A stretch of DNA of 64,000 nucleotides from Mactra quadrangularis. Its lineage: Eukaryota > Mollusca > Bivalvia > Venerida > Mactridae. The stretch covers positions 28,404,702-28,468,701 of the forward strand of contig CM046309.1 in the NCBI GenBank assembly GCA_025267735.1. Reading direction: 5' to 3'. Shown here piece by piece: positions 49,901-61,294 of the stretch. Position numbers and translations under genes: made by a program. Below the pieces are notes generated by a model. That model saw nothing but the letters and a program-made list of their open reading frames with translations. It was not told the origin of the DNA and did not search any database. How positions within the stretch are numbered: the stretch's first letter is position 1; every line of letters starts with the position of its first letter.

Positions 49901-52900
49901 GCACATGATATAATTCATGCTTTGCATTTCTACCCCAAAAAACGGTACATACTGCAATATATTACAATACTGTTTTTACCGTACTGTTACACCCCTAAAA
50001 TGTGGCATTATACTTTACTATACATTATTTCAGGTACCAAACTGTTCAACAAGTGGTCCTTCACACAAAATCTTGTTCATACAATATTTGTAAAAATAAA
50101 TTAGTGTAAAAACTAGCATATAAATTATTTATATCTTTACCTTATTTTCATTCAAAGGTGAATAATCTTCTAATAATGTATCAAACAATACAATACGTTT
50201 ATTCTTGAAGAATCCATAGAAATAAGCATTACTATGAGATGATCTCTTAGAACCTGTAAAACAATAATTGAGTTACATTTAAAGTTAAAGTGCGGTTTAA
50301 AGTCTGCTTCCATATACATGTTCAGCCGACTTAACAATCTTGTATGATAACTCCTGATCATTGAAATCACCCTCAGGCAGGCGATCCCTCACAGTACCCA
50401 TTTTCACCTGGGTGGAGTGGAACAATTGTAGGTTAATTTCTTGCTCAAGGAAATTAGCAGTGCCCCTAGTGGGGATCGAACCCGGGACCTCTCGATCCCT
50501 AAGCGCACGTCCTACCACTGGACCACTGCTCCTTTAATTCAACTGGCACATACATTGACTCTGCTGATTTAAATACTCACTACTGTTCTTCTGTATTCAT
50601 GATCTATAAAAATAGATACCCAAATTTTTAACAGGATGTAACAAACAAATTTCTTAATCAGTGGGGTATAGCTCGTTTAGGATAACTTGAGACAAAATAC
50701 AACGATACCATTTTTATACACAGGTGGACTTAAGTTTAGTACACGTAATTATCGACTATTATCATTGCGTTTTTAATGTATTAAATTTAGTACGAGAACA
50801 CACGTTCCGCGCATTAAGACATGCTTAATACTTTCATTACACAAAATCAGCTGACCTCCCTGTTTTATGTAATACCTGAGTCCCAAATATGTAAACAGAC
50901 TGAGTCGTTTGTCTCAAGTTATCCTAAACGAGCTATAAATGTGTGTGGAACCAACAGATGAATAAACTTTAACAAAATGAGAGTAATAATGTATCTTTTA
51001 TTTTTGCTTTTAGTGTTGATACCTTAAAAAAAGTATAAACACTAATTTTTCATGATAATAACAAGAGCAGTTTACATACATCAAGCTTGATTATTTTGGG
51101 TGCTAGTGTAAACAAAATCAATATTAACATGCAAAACTAATGAGAGTAGCAAAATTTCAAGCAGGTACTTTTATTGCTTGTTGAGCAAGAATTTGCATGC
51201 TAAACTTCTAATACTGAAATTTCTAAGTATAAAAGGGCCATAACTCAGTCAAATTTGGGCTAGAATTATACCAATCTCCGTAAACAGCTGTATTATTCAC
51301 AGTCTGCGATTGGGTGGCTCATTTCAAATTGCGTGACGTAGACGATGTAAACAAGTTACGTATCATAACAATTTCGTCATGAATATTTTGATGAGAAAAT
51401 GTCACCTGAACGTGACCTTCGTTTGGAAAAGGCCAGATCTAAATTAGCGAGTATGCGAGCGGTAAAATTTTAGATCGGGTTTTAATCAGATTGGAATTAT
51501 ACAAATGGCAACTTGACTTGGATCAATCATTTACAATGTATAAGAAATGCTACATTGCACATAAAAATATATATTAAGAATGGTACCTTCAACAACATAT
51601 AACTTGGTCAATGGAAAATCAATACTTTTAGCGAGTTCTTCAATTCTTGTTCTTAATTCACCTTCAGGTAGAGGAGTAAATTTATCAAACAATGGAGCTA
51701 TATAGTCAGCATATATTGTAATCATCAACTGTAACATGAATTTATAACATTTAAATAAATAAAAAATTATGACTAAAGTATACTAAATGAATATAGTCAG
51801 AGAAATAAACATAAAGTAAATTATTTGGTCAGGAGAAGTACATGTAAGCATATAGCTGGTAGTCCAACCAAGCAACCAAGTTTTAAAAAATTGTCTAGAG
51901 ACAGCCACTTTTCATTTCAGAAAACTAAAATTTCACTTTAGCAACCAAAATGTTAGAAAATCATATTTATGAGGCAGTGCAACTATGTGTAAATATGGAA
52001 GTATGTAGACTAGTTATTTGCATTGACACATTGAAACACTCTCCATTAAATAATACTGCAGAGAGATTCTGAAAAAATAGAAAATGTTTGGGTGAAACTT
52101 GAAAATTTAGAGGTATTAATTCTAAAGGCTGTTCCTTGCAGAACAAATAAGCTTAAAAAATATTTTCTTAATATTTCAAATACATTCAATAATACAAGTA
52201 CTCAATTTCATATTGAGTTCAAAATCAATATTTGAGACTCCTGTGTAAACTGGAATTTTATCACCCTGGCTACAATAATTGAACTTACCAAAGACACAAT
52301 AAGAAGGAACGCCCACACATATATAAAGAAATAATCTCCACCAATTTGAATAATGTAGATAAGTAAAGCTGTTATGGGTATTGCTATTGCCATGGTAACA
52401 AAGAACTTCTTGATTTGATCTTTTACAAAGAAACCAGGGCTCTGAAATATAAATAAAATGTAAATATTAACAGGGTGTCACAAAGTTACAAATCTGCCAG
52501 TCAAATAGTTATGGGGAAAACACCATTTTAGACATGGCACAATTAATGAATCATAACTCTGGCCTCAGTTTCATGAAAAAAATCAACTGTACTCAAACTC
52601 AGTTTTTTTAATTGATCATTAATCTATTCAATAATGTTACAACAAAAACAGTATCATTAGAAACTCCAGTAACTGTTTAAAAGCCTTATCACACAAAATA
52701 AAACTGACTAACACGTTTGGATATGGTTTAATTCAATTGTTCTGATTTGAGTGTGTTGATGAATTTATGAGTATACTAGTAGTCTCAAGTCAACTCTTAT
52801 TTTTCATTTATTTACCTGCTTGTTAAATCCATGTTTCTGTTCAATAACAAATGTACTATATACACTAAATGGCATACTGGTAATTGTAGAAAATGTCATA

Positions 52901-55900
52901 GCAAATACCAAGAATACAACAGACTGGGTGATCTGAAATATTGAAACAAATTAACATATATTAGACTACTCAACAAACTAACCAATCTCCGTAAACAGAT
53001 ATCCTGTAGAACGTTGTCATACAGGATCTCTACTATCTCAATGGAGGGTCACGTCGAGATGTCGACTAATTAATGCGTAGCTTTCATCTAGATGAAACAC
53101 TATTAATAACATTTTGATTTCCTAATTTCTATTTCTAGACCAAGGCTTGCAAGCTATTTAACAGCAGTATTATTCACAGTCTGCGATTGGACGGCTCATT
53201 TCAAATTGCGTGACTTAGACGATGTAAACAAGTTACGTATCAGGGCTTTTTTTCATTGTTTGGGGAAGGGACCTGGGGCCTTTTTTATATAGAACATTTG
53301 GAGAAATTTTATCGCAATTTCATAGGGAGGGGAACAAAAAATCCAAGTTAAACTCCAAATTTGGGGAAAACTGCATGATTTTAAAGAATTTTTTTAAGGG
53401 GAAGGCGCCTGTAAACGGCCCCTGTTATATAAGGAAAAAAAGGCCTGCGTATCATAACAATTTCGTCATTAATATTATGATGAGGGAAGGTCACCTGAAC
53501 GTGACCCTGGTTTGAAAAAGGCCAGATCTAAATTAGCGTGTAGGCGAGCGGAAAATTTTAGATAGGGTTCAAATCAGATTGCAAACTAAAGAACTGAATA
53601 TTACAGTACTATTTCAATTCACTTATTAGTGTAAACTAAGGCCTTATATTTTCTATAGAACAAGCTCAATGTATTGTGTTAGATGCCTGACTGTATGAAT
53701 TAAGTAATTTTCACCAGCCTAAATCAAGTTTCACTAGTTATGGGCTTCAGGCTAGTGGGTTAAGGCCATGCTTGTTACAGTGTACTTCAGATCAAATTTA
53801 ATTATTATCATTTAAAAGTTGTCCAATCCTCACAAAAATTGTCTGCCATATACTTCAAGGACCATAACTCAGGTGTCTCAAAAGAGATTGACCATGTAAA
53901 ACTTGTGAAGCTGTACATGTGCAACATTTTTACCAATTAAAGTGAAGTTAAGATAAAAACAGTTCAATGACTTAAAAAGTTGACATAACAGTATATTCAG
54001 CCAACCAGCTATCTAATAGCCTATCAAATGAGTAAATGTAATACAACATGTCTTCAATAGGCTTTCAATAGAAAAAGCTACAGTTACCAAGTAAGTTATT
54101 ATTATAGTTATCTAGACATAATGTATAGTTAAATTGTATCAACTGTCAGTGGCTCATACATTGCTCATAGCCTACACTCACAATTTATTTAAGTCAGTTG
54201 GGATAATGTATGCACCATTGACGGTTACAATTTATCAATAAGTGGAGTTAATGTATGCACCTCTGAGACTTTAATAAATTTAACAATACATATAACTTGC
54301 TCTTTGTACAAAACTACAAACTAAAAGGCTTACCTCATAGCTGGAATCATATCCATATGTCTGTATGACATCTCCAGATATTCTCCAAATGTATGGAATT
54401 CCACCATAGATAAGTATAAGCTGTAAATTAATACAACAATATATTATAATAAACCAATGTAAATACAGCTAGAAAAGTGAGTTACAAAAATGGTAGCTTA
54501 CTTCAGATACTTATGATTATCAAGCAGAAACAATCAAATTATTGATGCTAGACGTCAAATAATTTGTGTGCTTCATCTCCACAGTGAGCAGCGTGCATGA
54601 AAATGAGGTTTATTAGCAGACAAAATGAGTACATAATGAAATTGAACCTCAAAAACACAAATCAGAAAAAAGAACCATTCATGCTGACTAGGAATACAAC
54701 ATGCATCTATTTTAACTATTCTAAAACATCTGAAGTCTGGAATTGGTGAGTCTTTGGCCAATAAAAATTTGTAATATAACGCAAAAAATGATTTAGGTTT
54801 ATTACCAATTGTCAGTCTAGCATATGTGCTTAACCCTTTACTGGTTGTAGTCATCTGCTTTATCTGATACTGGGCAGATGGTGTATAGAGATAAACCTAA
54901 CACTGTGCATACACTATCATAGTTAAACTTGTACACTCAGCAGATAAAGGTTTAAACATCACATTCGTTATTTAACACCTCTGTTAGTTTAGAGTCAATT
55001 ACTGGTTTAATCTTTAATTTAATCATTATAGTGTAAATGTAAAAAATGTTGGTCTTTAAATTTCCTTTTTAACAATGCAACTATTTAAGACTTAGTACAA
55101 AAACTATTAAAGATATGAGATGTTTAAAATGCATTAAAATAATTTTCGTCACATTTTCAGAAAAAAATCAACAACTTTTTTTAGCTTACATCGCCGATGT
55201 TTCGGTAATTTCTTTGTTTAATCTAAGTTTCTTTGTCTTGTTTTAAACACGTGTCCACAGATATTTATAAATATTAATCCCGTCATTGAAATGCAATGCT
55301 TACAGTGCGTATTGTCGTCTTGATCAAAGGATCATTTCCTGTCGGCAATATACCGATGCTGATTACAAATCGTCTGGGGGTCAAGTCATGTGCTGTATGT
55401 TTGACATTTTTATTGCACATCATAAAACTAAGGGGACTGATTGTGCCTTTGATTAATTAGAAACAAGTATTAAGTCTTTCAAATTTAATCTCTTAATTGT
55501 CGCTAATTGAGTGTGAAAAGTTGATAACACCCGCGAGCTTGATCATTAGCACATGTTTTTTTGGGAGCCGGACAAAAGGTCCCATGGACAAAAAGTCCCA
55601 TGTAGTTTTGCCACCCTGGACAAAAGGTCCCATCTCAGTTTGTCAAGGGTGGACAAAAAGTCCCATCTCATCTCTGTTTGGTCCCATATTTTATATGACT
55701 TATACAAGTCACAAAGTTATGATTTGTACTCAATGACCACACTCTACTTGTTTAACTTTTATACTAAGCATATTAAATCAATTAAATGTTGCAGTTAAAC
55801 TGATCACAATAACAATTGAAAATGTTATTGTTTGTCACAACAAACAAAAAAAACAAAGCTAGATGAAATTCAATTAAGATCCATTCAACTAGATAAGTGG

Positions 55901-57991
55901 TAATTACTAGGAATTAGCAATCAGTTATGCTTATTATGATTTAAATGAATGTATCAGCTTTAAAAAATCATCTGAAGCCATCTGGATAAGATAGAAGTTG
56001 TTATTACAACAATTAGAATTAATTGATGGATGGAGACAGTCCACCTATCACTGGGACGAAATATTGCAATAAAAATGTTCAATTTTAACAGTTTGCATTA
56101 AATGATAATAGATTCTATTGATCACTTAACAATGGGTCTTAAATGAATGAGGACCTCATCATCACATTAGTCAAATTGAGATGGTACCAGTTGTCCAGCC
56201 TATAAAATTGACATGGGACTTTTTGTCCACCCCTGTCTAACTTAGATGGGACTTTTTGTCCAGGGTGACAAAACTACACGGGACTTTTTGTCCACCCCTG
56301 TCAAAAATAACATGGGACTTTTCGTCCGTGGGACCTTTTGTCCTACCATCGTTTTTTTATAAATACGCCCAGCGTGTGTAATCTTGTCCCTTTCAGATAA
56401 TTCATGGCCAAATAATTTTTTTATCACATGTTAAAAAAGTTTATACAATTGAATAAAATAATACAAACAGTGAAACTAGAAATACTAAACTTGCCTAATA
56501 ATTCTCGGCTTTTCTGCACATATATTACAGTTGAAAAAAAAACGATAATTACCACGCGCGCTCGCGAGTTGTACTTGTTGTTTTTAAAATGTAATTACTC
56601 GATAAATATTAATTAAAACATATTTTTTTTTAAAGTATATTATTAATAGAAGATTAATTCAACCAAAATTAAAAAAATAAACGTTTTATCTGAAATAATT
56701 GCGTTATAGCCCATTGATAAAGAGACACAAACAAATATATTACAGTTGAAAAAAGACGATAATTACCGGGCGCGCTCGCGAGTTGTACTTGTTGTTTTTA
56801 AACTGTAATTACTCAATAAATATTAATTAAAACATATTTTTTTTTAAAGAATATTATCAATAAAAGATTAATTCAACCAAAATGAAAAAATAAATAAACA
56901 TTTTATCGGAAATGATAGCGTTATAGCGCATTGATAATGAGACACAAACAAATATATTACAGCTAAAAAAGCCGATAATTACCGGGCGCGCTCGCGAGTT
57001 GTACTTGTTGTTTTTAAACTGTAATTACTCGATAAATATTAATTAAAACATATTTTTTTTGAAGGATATTATCTAAAAAGGTCCATTCAACCAAAATGAA
57101 AAAAAAAATAAACGTTTTATCGGAAATAATTAGTTTTATAGCGTATTGAATAACAGACACGTAAAAATGCGGGATTCAGCGGTCCAGGCAGTACACGTAA
57201 AAATGCGGGATTGAGCGGTCCAGGCAGTACACGTAAAAATACGGGATTGAGCGATTGAGGCAGTCCACGTAAAAATACGGGATTGACCAGTAAAGGGTTA
57301 AAGTAAAAGAAAATCTAAGCTGTAGTATACTTACAGAGTGTTCTATCTCACCCCAAAGACCAACCCAGAATCCAAAGTTACTTTTATCCAGGTTATATAA
57401 TCTAGCCTTAGTATATGTCTCTTGATCCATCACACCTTCCAATTTCTCTGGTATTTTTTCCACTGTTCTGTATAAGGCTCTCTGAAACAAATCAAACATG
57501 ATATATTGGAGGTAATTAACCTACACTTAAACTTCACATATGCACATGATAATGTCATAAATTCAAGCATAACCGAATAGAGGCTGACTTCATTTCAAAT
57601 TGGCAAAAATCATTTCATTGGAAACAGTTATATTTGATCAATATGGCAATTTGTCCTATATGTACAATGTAACAGTAATGAAATTAAAACCTGTCTTTAC
57701 TCTTTACATTATAAAAGATGTAAAATAGCCTCGGTTAAGCTGTGAATTTACTGCAGTTCTTGAATATTAAGCATTTTTTTTAGAATAATCATCTCAATTT
57801 AATATCATATGATTTAATATCTAAAAATATGACATGATTGTGAACATAATGAATGAATCTAAAATAAGAGTGAGAGAGAATGAGAATAACGGGATAAGAA
57901 TACCTACCTGTCTGGAAGACATGTAACCTTCCCACAGATAAACAAGCCACATAAAGACAAATATGGCATAAAATATTGATTCCGGATCCAT
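46955..57991 (-). CDS. ZMPSTE24: CAAX prenyl protease 1 / Ste24 zinc metalloprotease
   Basis: Ten exons on the minus strand: 57991-57908, 57481-57335, 54420-54334, 52932-52816, 52441-52289, 51728-51587, 50253-50141, 49216-49034, 48620-48480 and 47173-46955 (TAG). Total 1,386 nt, 461 residues, against 475 in human. It removes the -AAX tripeptide from farnesylated proteins and performs the second cleavage of prelamin A, in the ER and inner nuclear membrane. Seen: multiple hydrophobic segments, [18 protein letters not shown], the zinc site HELGH with following HWKLGH in exon 8, and [12 protein letters not shown] carrying the third zinc ligand glutamate region in exon 10. A Glu/Lys-rich insertion precedes HELGH, as in vertebrates. 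A TTTTCAG acceptor at about 58043 in the leader shows an upstream untranslated exon. The gene is tail to tail with PSMG1. Confidence 0.95.
47502..48028. mobile_element. Element with AACCAGGTTTTCAAC ends and internal duplication
   Basis: AACCAGGTTTTCAAC (47502-47516) is inverted at 48014-48028 (GTTGAAAACCTGGTT). The right end also forms its own hairpin with AACCCGGTTTTC (48002-48013). Inside, a ~155-bp unit (GTGACCTTGACC..TTGGTGTCAATAGG) occurs twice (about 47680-47800 and 47820-47940), followed by a CCCGCCTGCTCGTCGAC stretch. The real ends may lie slightly outside. Confidence 0.6.
48890..48948 (+). repeat. Retroposon 3' tail fragment
   Basis: TTGGCGACGAACATATTG and CCAATAAAATATTTTGAC match the tail at 16905-16992. 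Only the end of the element is present. Confidence 0.45.
50284..50534 (-). repeat. tRNA-derived SINE, family A, best-preserved copy
   Basis: Inverse orientation; B box complement GGGGATCGAACCC at 50469-50481, core TTTCTTGCTCAAGGAAATTA, head CACTGGACCACTGCTCC. Lies in a ZMPSTE24 intron; least diverged, so likely the youngest. Confidence 0.8.
51272..51493. mobile_element. CAATCTCC-type element with 9-bp TSD, copy 1 (short form)
   Basis: Begins CAATCTCCGTAAACAG and ends AATCAGATTG; perfect 9-bp TSD GAATTATAC (51263-51271, 51494-51502). 222 bp. The TIR is only about 7 bp. Relative to copy 2 it lacks an internal stretch after GTAAACAG. Lies in a ZMPSTE24 intron. Confidence 0.85.
52983..53581. mobile_element. 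CAATCTCC-type element with 9-bp TSD, copy 2 (long form, interrupted)
   Basis: Same ends as copy 1; flanks CAAACTAAC and CAAACTAAA form a 9-bp TSD with one mismatch. It contains about 175 bp missing from copy 1, and carries the 207-bp insertion at 53241-53447. The 9-bp duplication would fit a Mutator-like transposase; there is no coding evidence. Confidence 0.85.
53241..53447 (+). mobile_element. CAGGGC..TTTTTTTC element, copy 3, nested in another repeat
   Basis: Ends CAGGGCTTTTTTTC and GGAAAAAAAGGCCTG, TSD CGTAT (53236-53240, 53448-53452). It interrupts a repeat whose other copy (51272-51493) has GTTACGTATCATAAC intact at the same point, so insertion and duplication are proven by an empty site. 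Confidence 0.88.
55570..56343. mobile_element. Foldback-like element with GGACAAAAAGTCCC arms
   Basis: The left arm (55570-55690) contains four GGACAAAA(A/G)GTCCCAT phrases; the right arm (56210-56343) contains the inverse GGGACTTTTTGTCC about five times, ending CCTTTTGTCC. The arms also share the pairs TAGTTTTG(C/T)CACCCTGG and its inverse. The 774-bp element sits in ZMPSTE24 intron 2. No TSD seen. Confidence 0.75.
56522..57145. repeat. Three tandem ~216-bp repeats in ZMPSTE24 intron 2
   Basis: Units begin ATATTACAG at 56522, 56737 and 56954 (periods 215 and 217). Each carries GCGCGCTCGCGAGTTGTAC, a CpG-dense island in very AT-rich DNA, then AACATATTTTTTTT and ATTCAACCAAAAT. Confidence 0.85.
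57156..57295. repeat. 36-bp minisatellite in ZMPSTE24 intron 2
   Basis: Almost four copies of ACACGTAAAAATGCGGGATT plus 16 bases (CAGCGGTCCAGGCAGT), directly following the 216-bp array and ending about 40 bp before exon 2's donor side. Confidence 0.85.
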
Positions 57992-60900
57992 TTTTGTTCA
58001 CTTAGGGTTTGCCCACAAATAAAAAAGTTGTTGTTTTTGTATCTGAAAATAGAAAACATTCAAAATTGATATTAAATATACTGTTGATTTATCATTATAC
58101 AGGGCTCGACATTAACCATTGTCCGACTGTCCGGGACAAGTGAAACCAAGGTCCGGACAAGTACTTTATAGAGCCGGTTGTCCGACGGGACAAGTAGTTT
58201 GGGATATTAAAAAGCATGTCTTAACCCATTCTGTATGAATGTCTTATATAAGCGTAACTATTTTGCTGCTCTCTATTACGAGTGCCGCGAATATGCGTCC
58301 CCTAAACTTCAATCGATTCGCCGACAGACTTGTATTAAACCTCTGATCGCCGCGTGACCCATATATCCGTCATGTGTATATGAAAACGATCTTAACACCG
58401 ATAAGCGTAACGATAAGCACAGCGGGTGAAGATAGATTGGGCAAGTTATTAAATCAAGGTCACTGCCTGGAATTTAATTCGCGCTATTTTAAAAGTTAAT
58501 TTATTCTGCACAAATATTATTTTAATTTCAAAATGTTTTTATTTTTATTTCATTTGTAACACTTTTCCATTCAAGTGCAATTGTTGGTAAATCAAATTTG
58601 ACACATTGTAGCGTTTCTTTTATTGAATGTTTCGTTGATAATTGTTATTATGTTTTGTATTATTAATATTTGTAACACCTATTATCTGTTACAAAACGAC
58701 ATTTCCGTGAAAATAACTTTGTGCTGCCAAGTTTATAAATCTGGTTAAACTTCACAACACTTTAAAATAAAACTGTTACAAACAATATTTATTATGATAA
58801 GTCATTGATGCGACAATAACATGTGAAGAATGCAAATAAATCGCGACTTGAAAAAACACCGTTAAATTTTATTTAAAAAATAACTAATTAGTAATAGGCA
58901 CAAACATGTTCTAATGAAACTATGATAACGAACAATTACGGTACGATGAACTTTATGTCCGAAGATTATTTATTGTTAATTAATTTATTAATGTACGCTG
59001 TTATAATATCAATGCGAGGAGAGATTAATGGGACATGTCAACACGGAAAGTTGCTGATACGTGCCCTTCCTTAAATTAATTGCGCCCACGAATCAATTTT
59101 CTATCATACTTGAGGTCCCAAACTTTATCTTGTATAGCGGTGCGTTTTTGAAGTATTCAATATGGCACATGGCAAATACGTCATATGGAGCGGTGCTTCT
59201 CTGATCAAAAGAAAATCGCCGCCGCTTATCGTTGTTAGTAGTTAGACAGGAAATCAATTGGAGAGGGGTGTATTAATTATCATGTTAGATAGCAATAAGT
59301 TGAAATTTAATTAAAATTAGGTGAGTTTGTCATGGGAAATGATGTCCGTGTTAAAAGTGTGAATTAACTTTAAAAGCATTAGGTAAAATCAGACTTTTAC
59401 CTCGCATTACAAATACACATGTAACTTTTTTTCTGGTGCAAATATTTTAATTCCGTTTTCAACATAAGAAAATCAATTATTGCAAGCGCATTGTGTCCGT
59501 TTCCGATTTTGGTGTTGTCGATGATTTTTTTCAGAAAAAAATCGCCAAAAAAACGTCGGATTCTTTTTTGCAATAATTTAATTTCTAATTAGCAATGACC
59601 TTGCTAGCTATTCTATTGTAAAGGAAGATACAAAACTAAAAGTAACATCATTGGATGCATAATTTAATTTTCTTTCCAAAATGTTAACTTTTGTAAAATA
59701 TCTGTTTTCCATAACCGATTAAATGTACCAAAAGTTATGACTTAACACCATCAAAACAATGTATACATGTTGTATGTTAATTGTTAGTTGTTTATTCTCA
59801 GTTAAATAAATAGTTATGTTATTATGAGTAAATGTTTCTTTTTTTAAAATAGAACATACACAATTGTCATTACCCTTATTGAAACTATTTCAAATCCATC
59901 CAGTATGACTGAAGGTTAGGACAAGTTGGATTTTGTTCAGGACAAGTGGTTTTTAAAAGTACTTGTCCGACAGGACAAGTTAAAAAAAAAGTTAATGTCG
60001 AGCCCTGTTATAATGTTGTAATGATGAACTAATTTCATGGTACTTAAATTGAGCAATTTCTCAATAAAAGTATCAGCTTGTGCAACTTTTCTACAATGGA
60101 AACTTGAGCGCCATCTGCCAACCAAGTATTATTAATTTTATCATTTAACTTGATAGCAAAACAATATTTCAATTTTCGCCACAATTATAATACTTAAGTA
60201 TAAATCATATTGAAGAGTCAGAGTCTTTGAGCACATATAGCAAATTGCAATATGGTTTGGTTTCTGTATGATGCAGTTTATACATTTCTTATCAATATTC
60301 AGCATGTTTCTAAGTTAAGCAATTAATTGTAGGCTCCTTGACCTTGTGGAAGGTAAGTGTGCACAGTTTTTAAGTACTGTTTTTAAGTGTCCAGGAACTT
60401 GTTTCCGAAAGCGAGTCAGCCACTTTGAACAACCTTACAAAGTCTTGTTGACCAGTATGAATCTCATTAATAAAACAAAATACAAAAATATCTGATCATA
60501 AAAACTGCGCACCAATCAGTCTCTTGACTGTTTCATTTAAGTGATGCTTTATCCGAAAAAAATACCCATCCGACTATAATGTTAGTTGAGAAAAATCATG
60601 TTCACAGAAGTGCAAGTCTAAGGTGTTTCACTAGACACGTCCACAGTTTTTTCAAAGTTACATTATTCCTAACGATAATAAATCAATAAATTTAAGAAGA
60701 CAAAAGAATAAATATACCAGAAAATCAATAAAATATGTTCTTCGTCAAAAGCCGCATGAACGATTGTGACGCTTTGTTGCAGTTACTTCCCCTTATTTAT
60801 TATGTTTCAGTTTGGACGTTGCTATTAAAGATAGTTAGTATTATTACTATGTTGAATAGCAAGAAAATTATTCACTTTATGTAAATTTACAATCTTACTA

Positions 60901-61294
60901 TAATCTTCTGAACTATGATTCACAGTTTAAGTTAGAGTTTAAAACGAAAGTAACTAGGTACGAATAAACTTGTGTACGAAATGTATTACCATAAATAACA
61001 GCCGCTTACAATATCGAAAAAGAAAAAAAAAATATAGTTATCATAAGGAGAGTTACGTATGAAAATAAGAGCATTAAAGTAATGATAAATATTTGCAAAA
61101 ACAATTTTAATACCTGCCTCTATGCCTAAAAAGAGAACAACAAAGGATGACGTGTTCCTTAATTTCTACTTTCGGTTTGTAATATGTCGCTTACCTCATT
61201 AAAAATCAAAATATGAACAACCACAAATCAAACCACTAGGAAGTACATATTCTCCTTTCCTGTGCTTTTAATCAGCCATATGATCAAGTAAACT
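57992..61294. promoter_or_regulatory. Divergent 5' region of ZMPSTE24 and the ENPP gene
   Basis: Head-to-head spacing of 3.3 kb. Seen: a splice acceptor for a ZMPSTE24 5'UTR exon at about 58043, a 1.9-kb transposon at 58100-60007, and on the minus strand a good donor (GAG|GTAAGC, about 61195) that could end a non-coding first exon only 100 nt from the ENPP start. If so, the two genes share one compact promoter near 61.2 kb. This is inferred from splice signals only. Confidence 0.35.
58100..60007. mobile_element. 1.9-kb CAGGGCTCGACATTAAC element
   Basis: 17-bp TIRs CAGGGCTCGACATTAAC at both ends, 5-bp TSD TTATA (58095-58099, 60008-60012). Subterminal GGACAAGT motifs occur on both sides (tandem at 58135-58200 and 59920-59980). 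No transposase ORF remains. It sits in the leader region of ZMPSTE24. Confidence 0.85.

Noticed and set aside
58210..59900. Transposase gene inside the 1.9-kb element
   Set aside because: No reading frame of meaningful length; stops occur in all frames.
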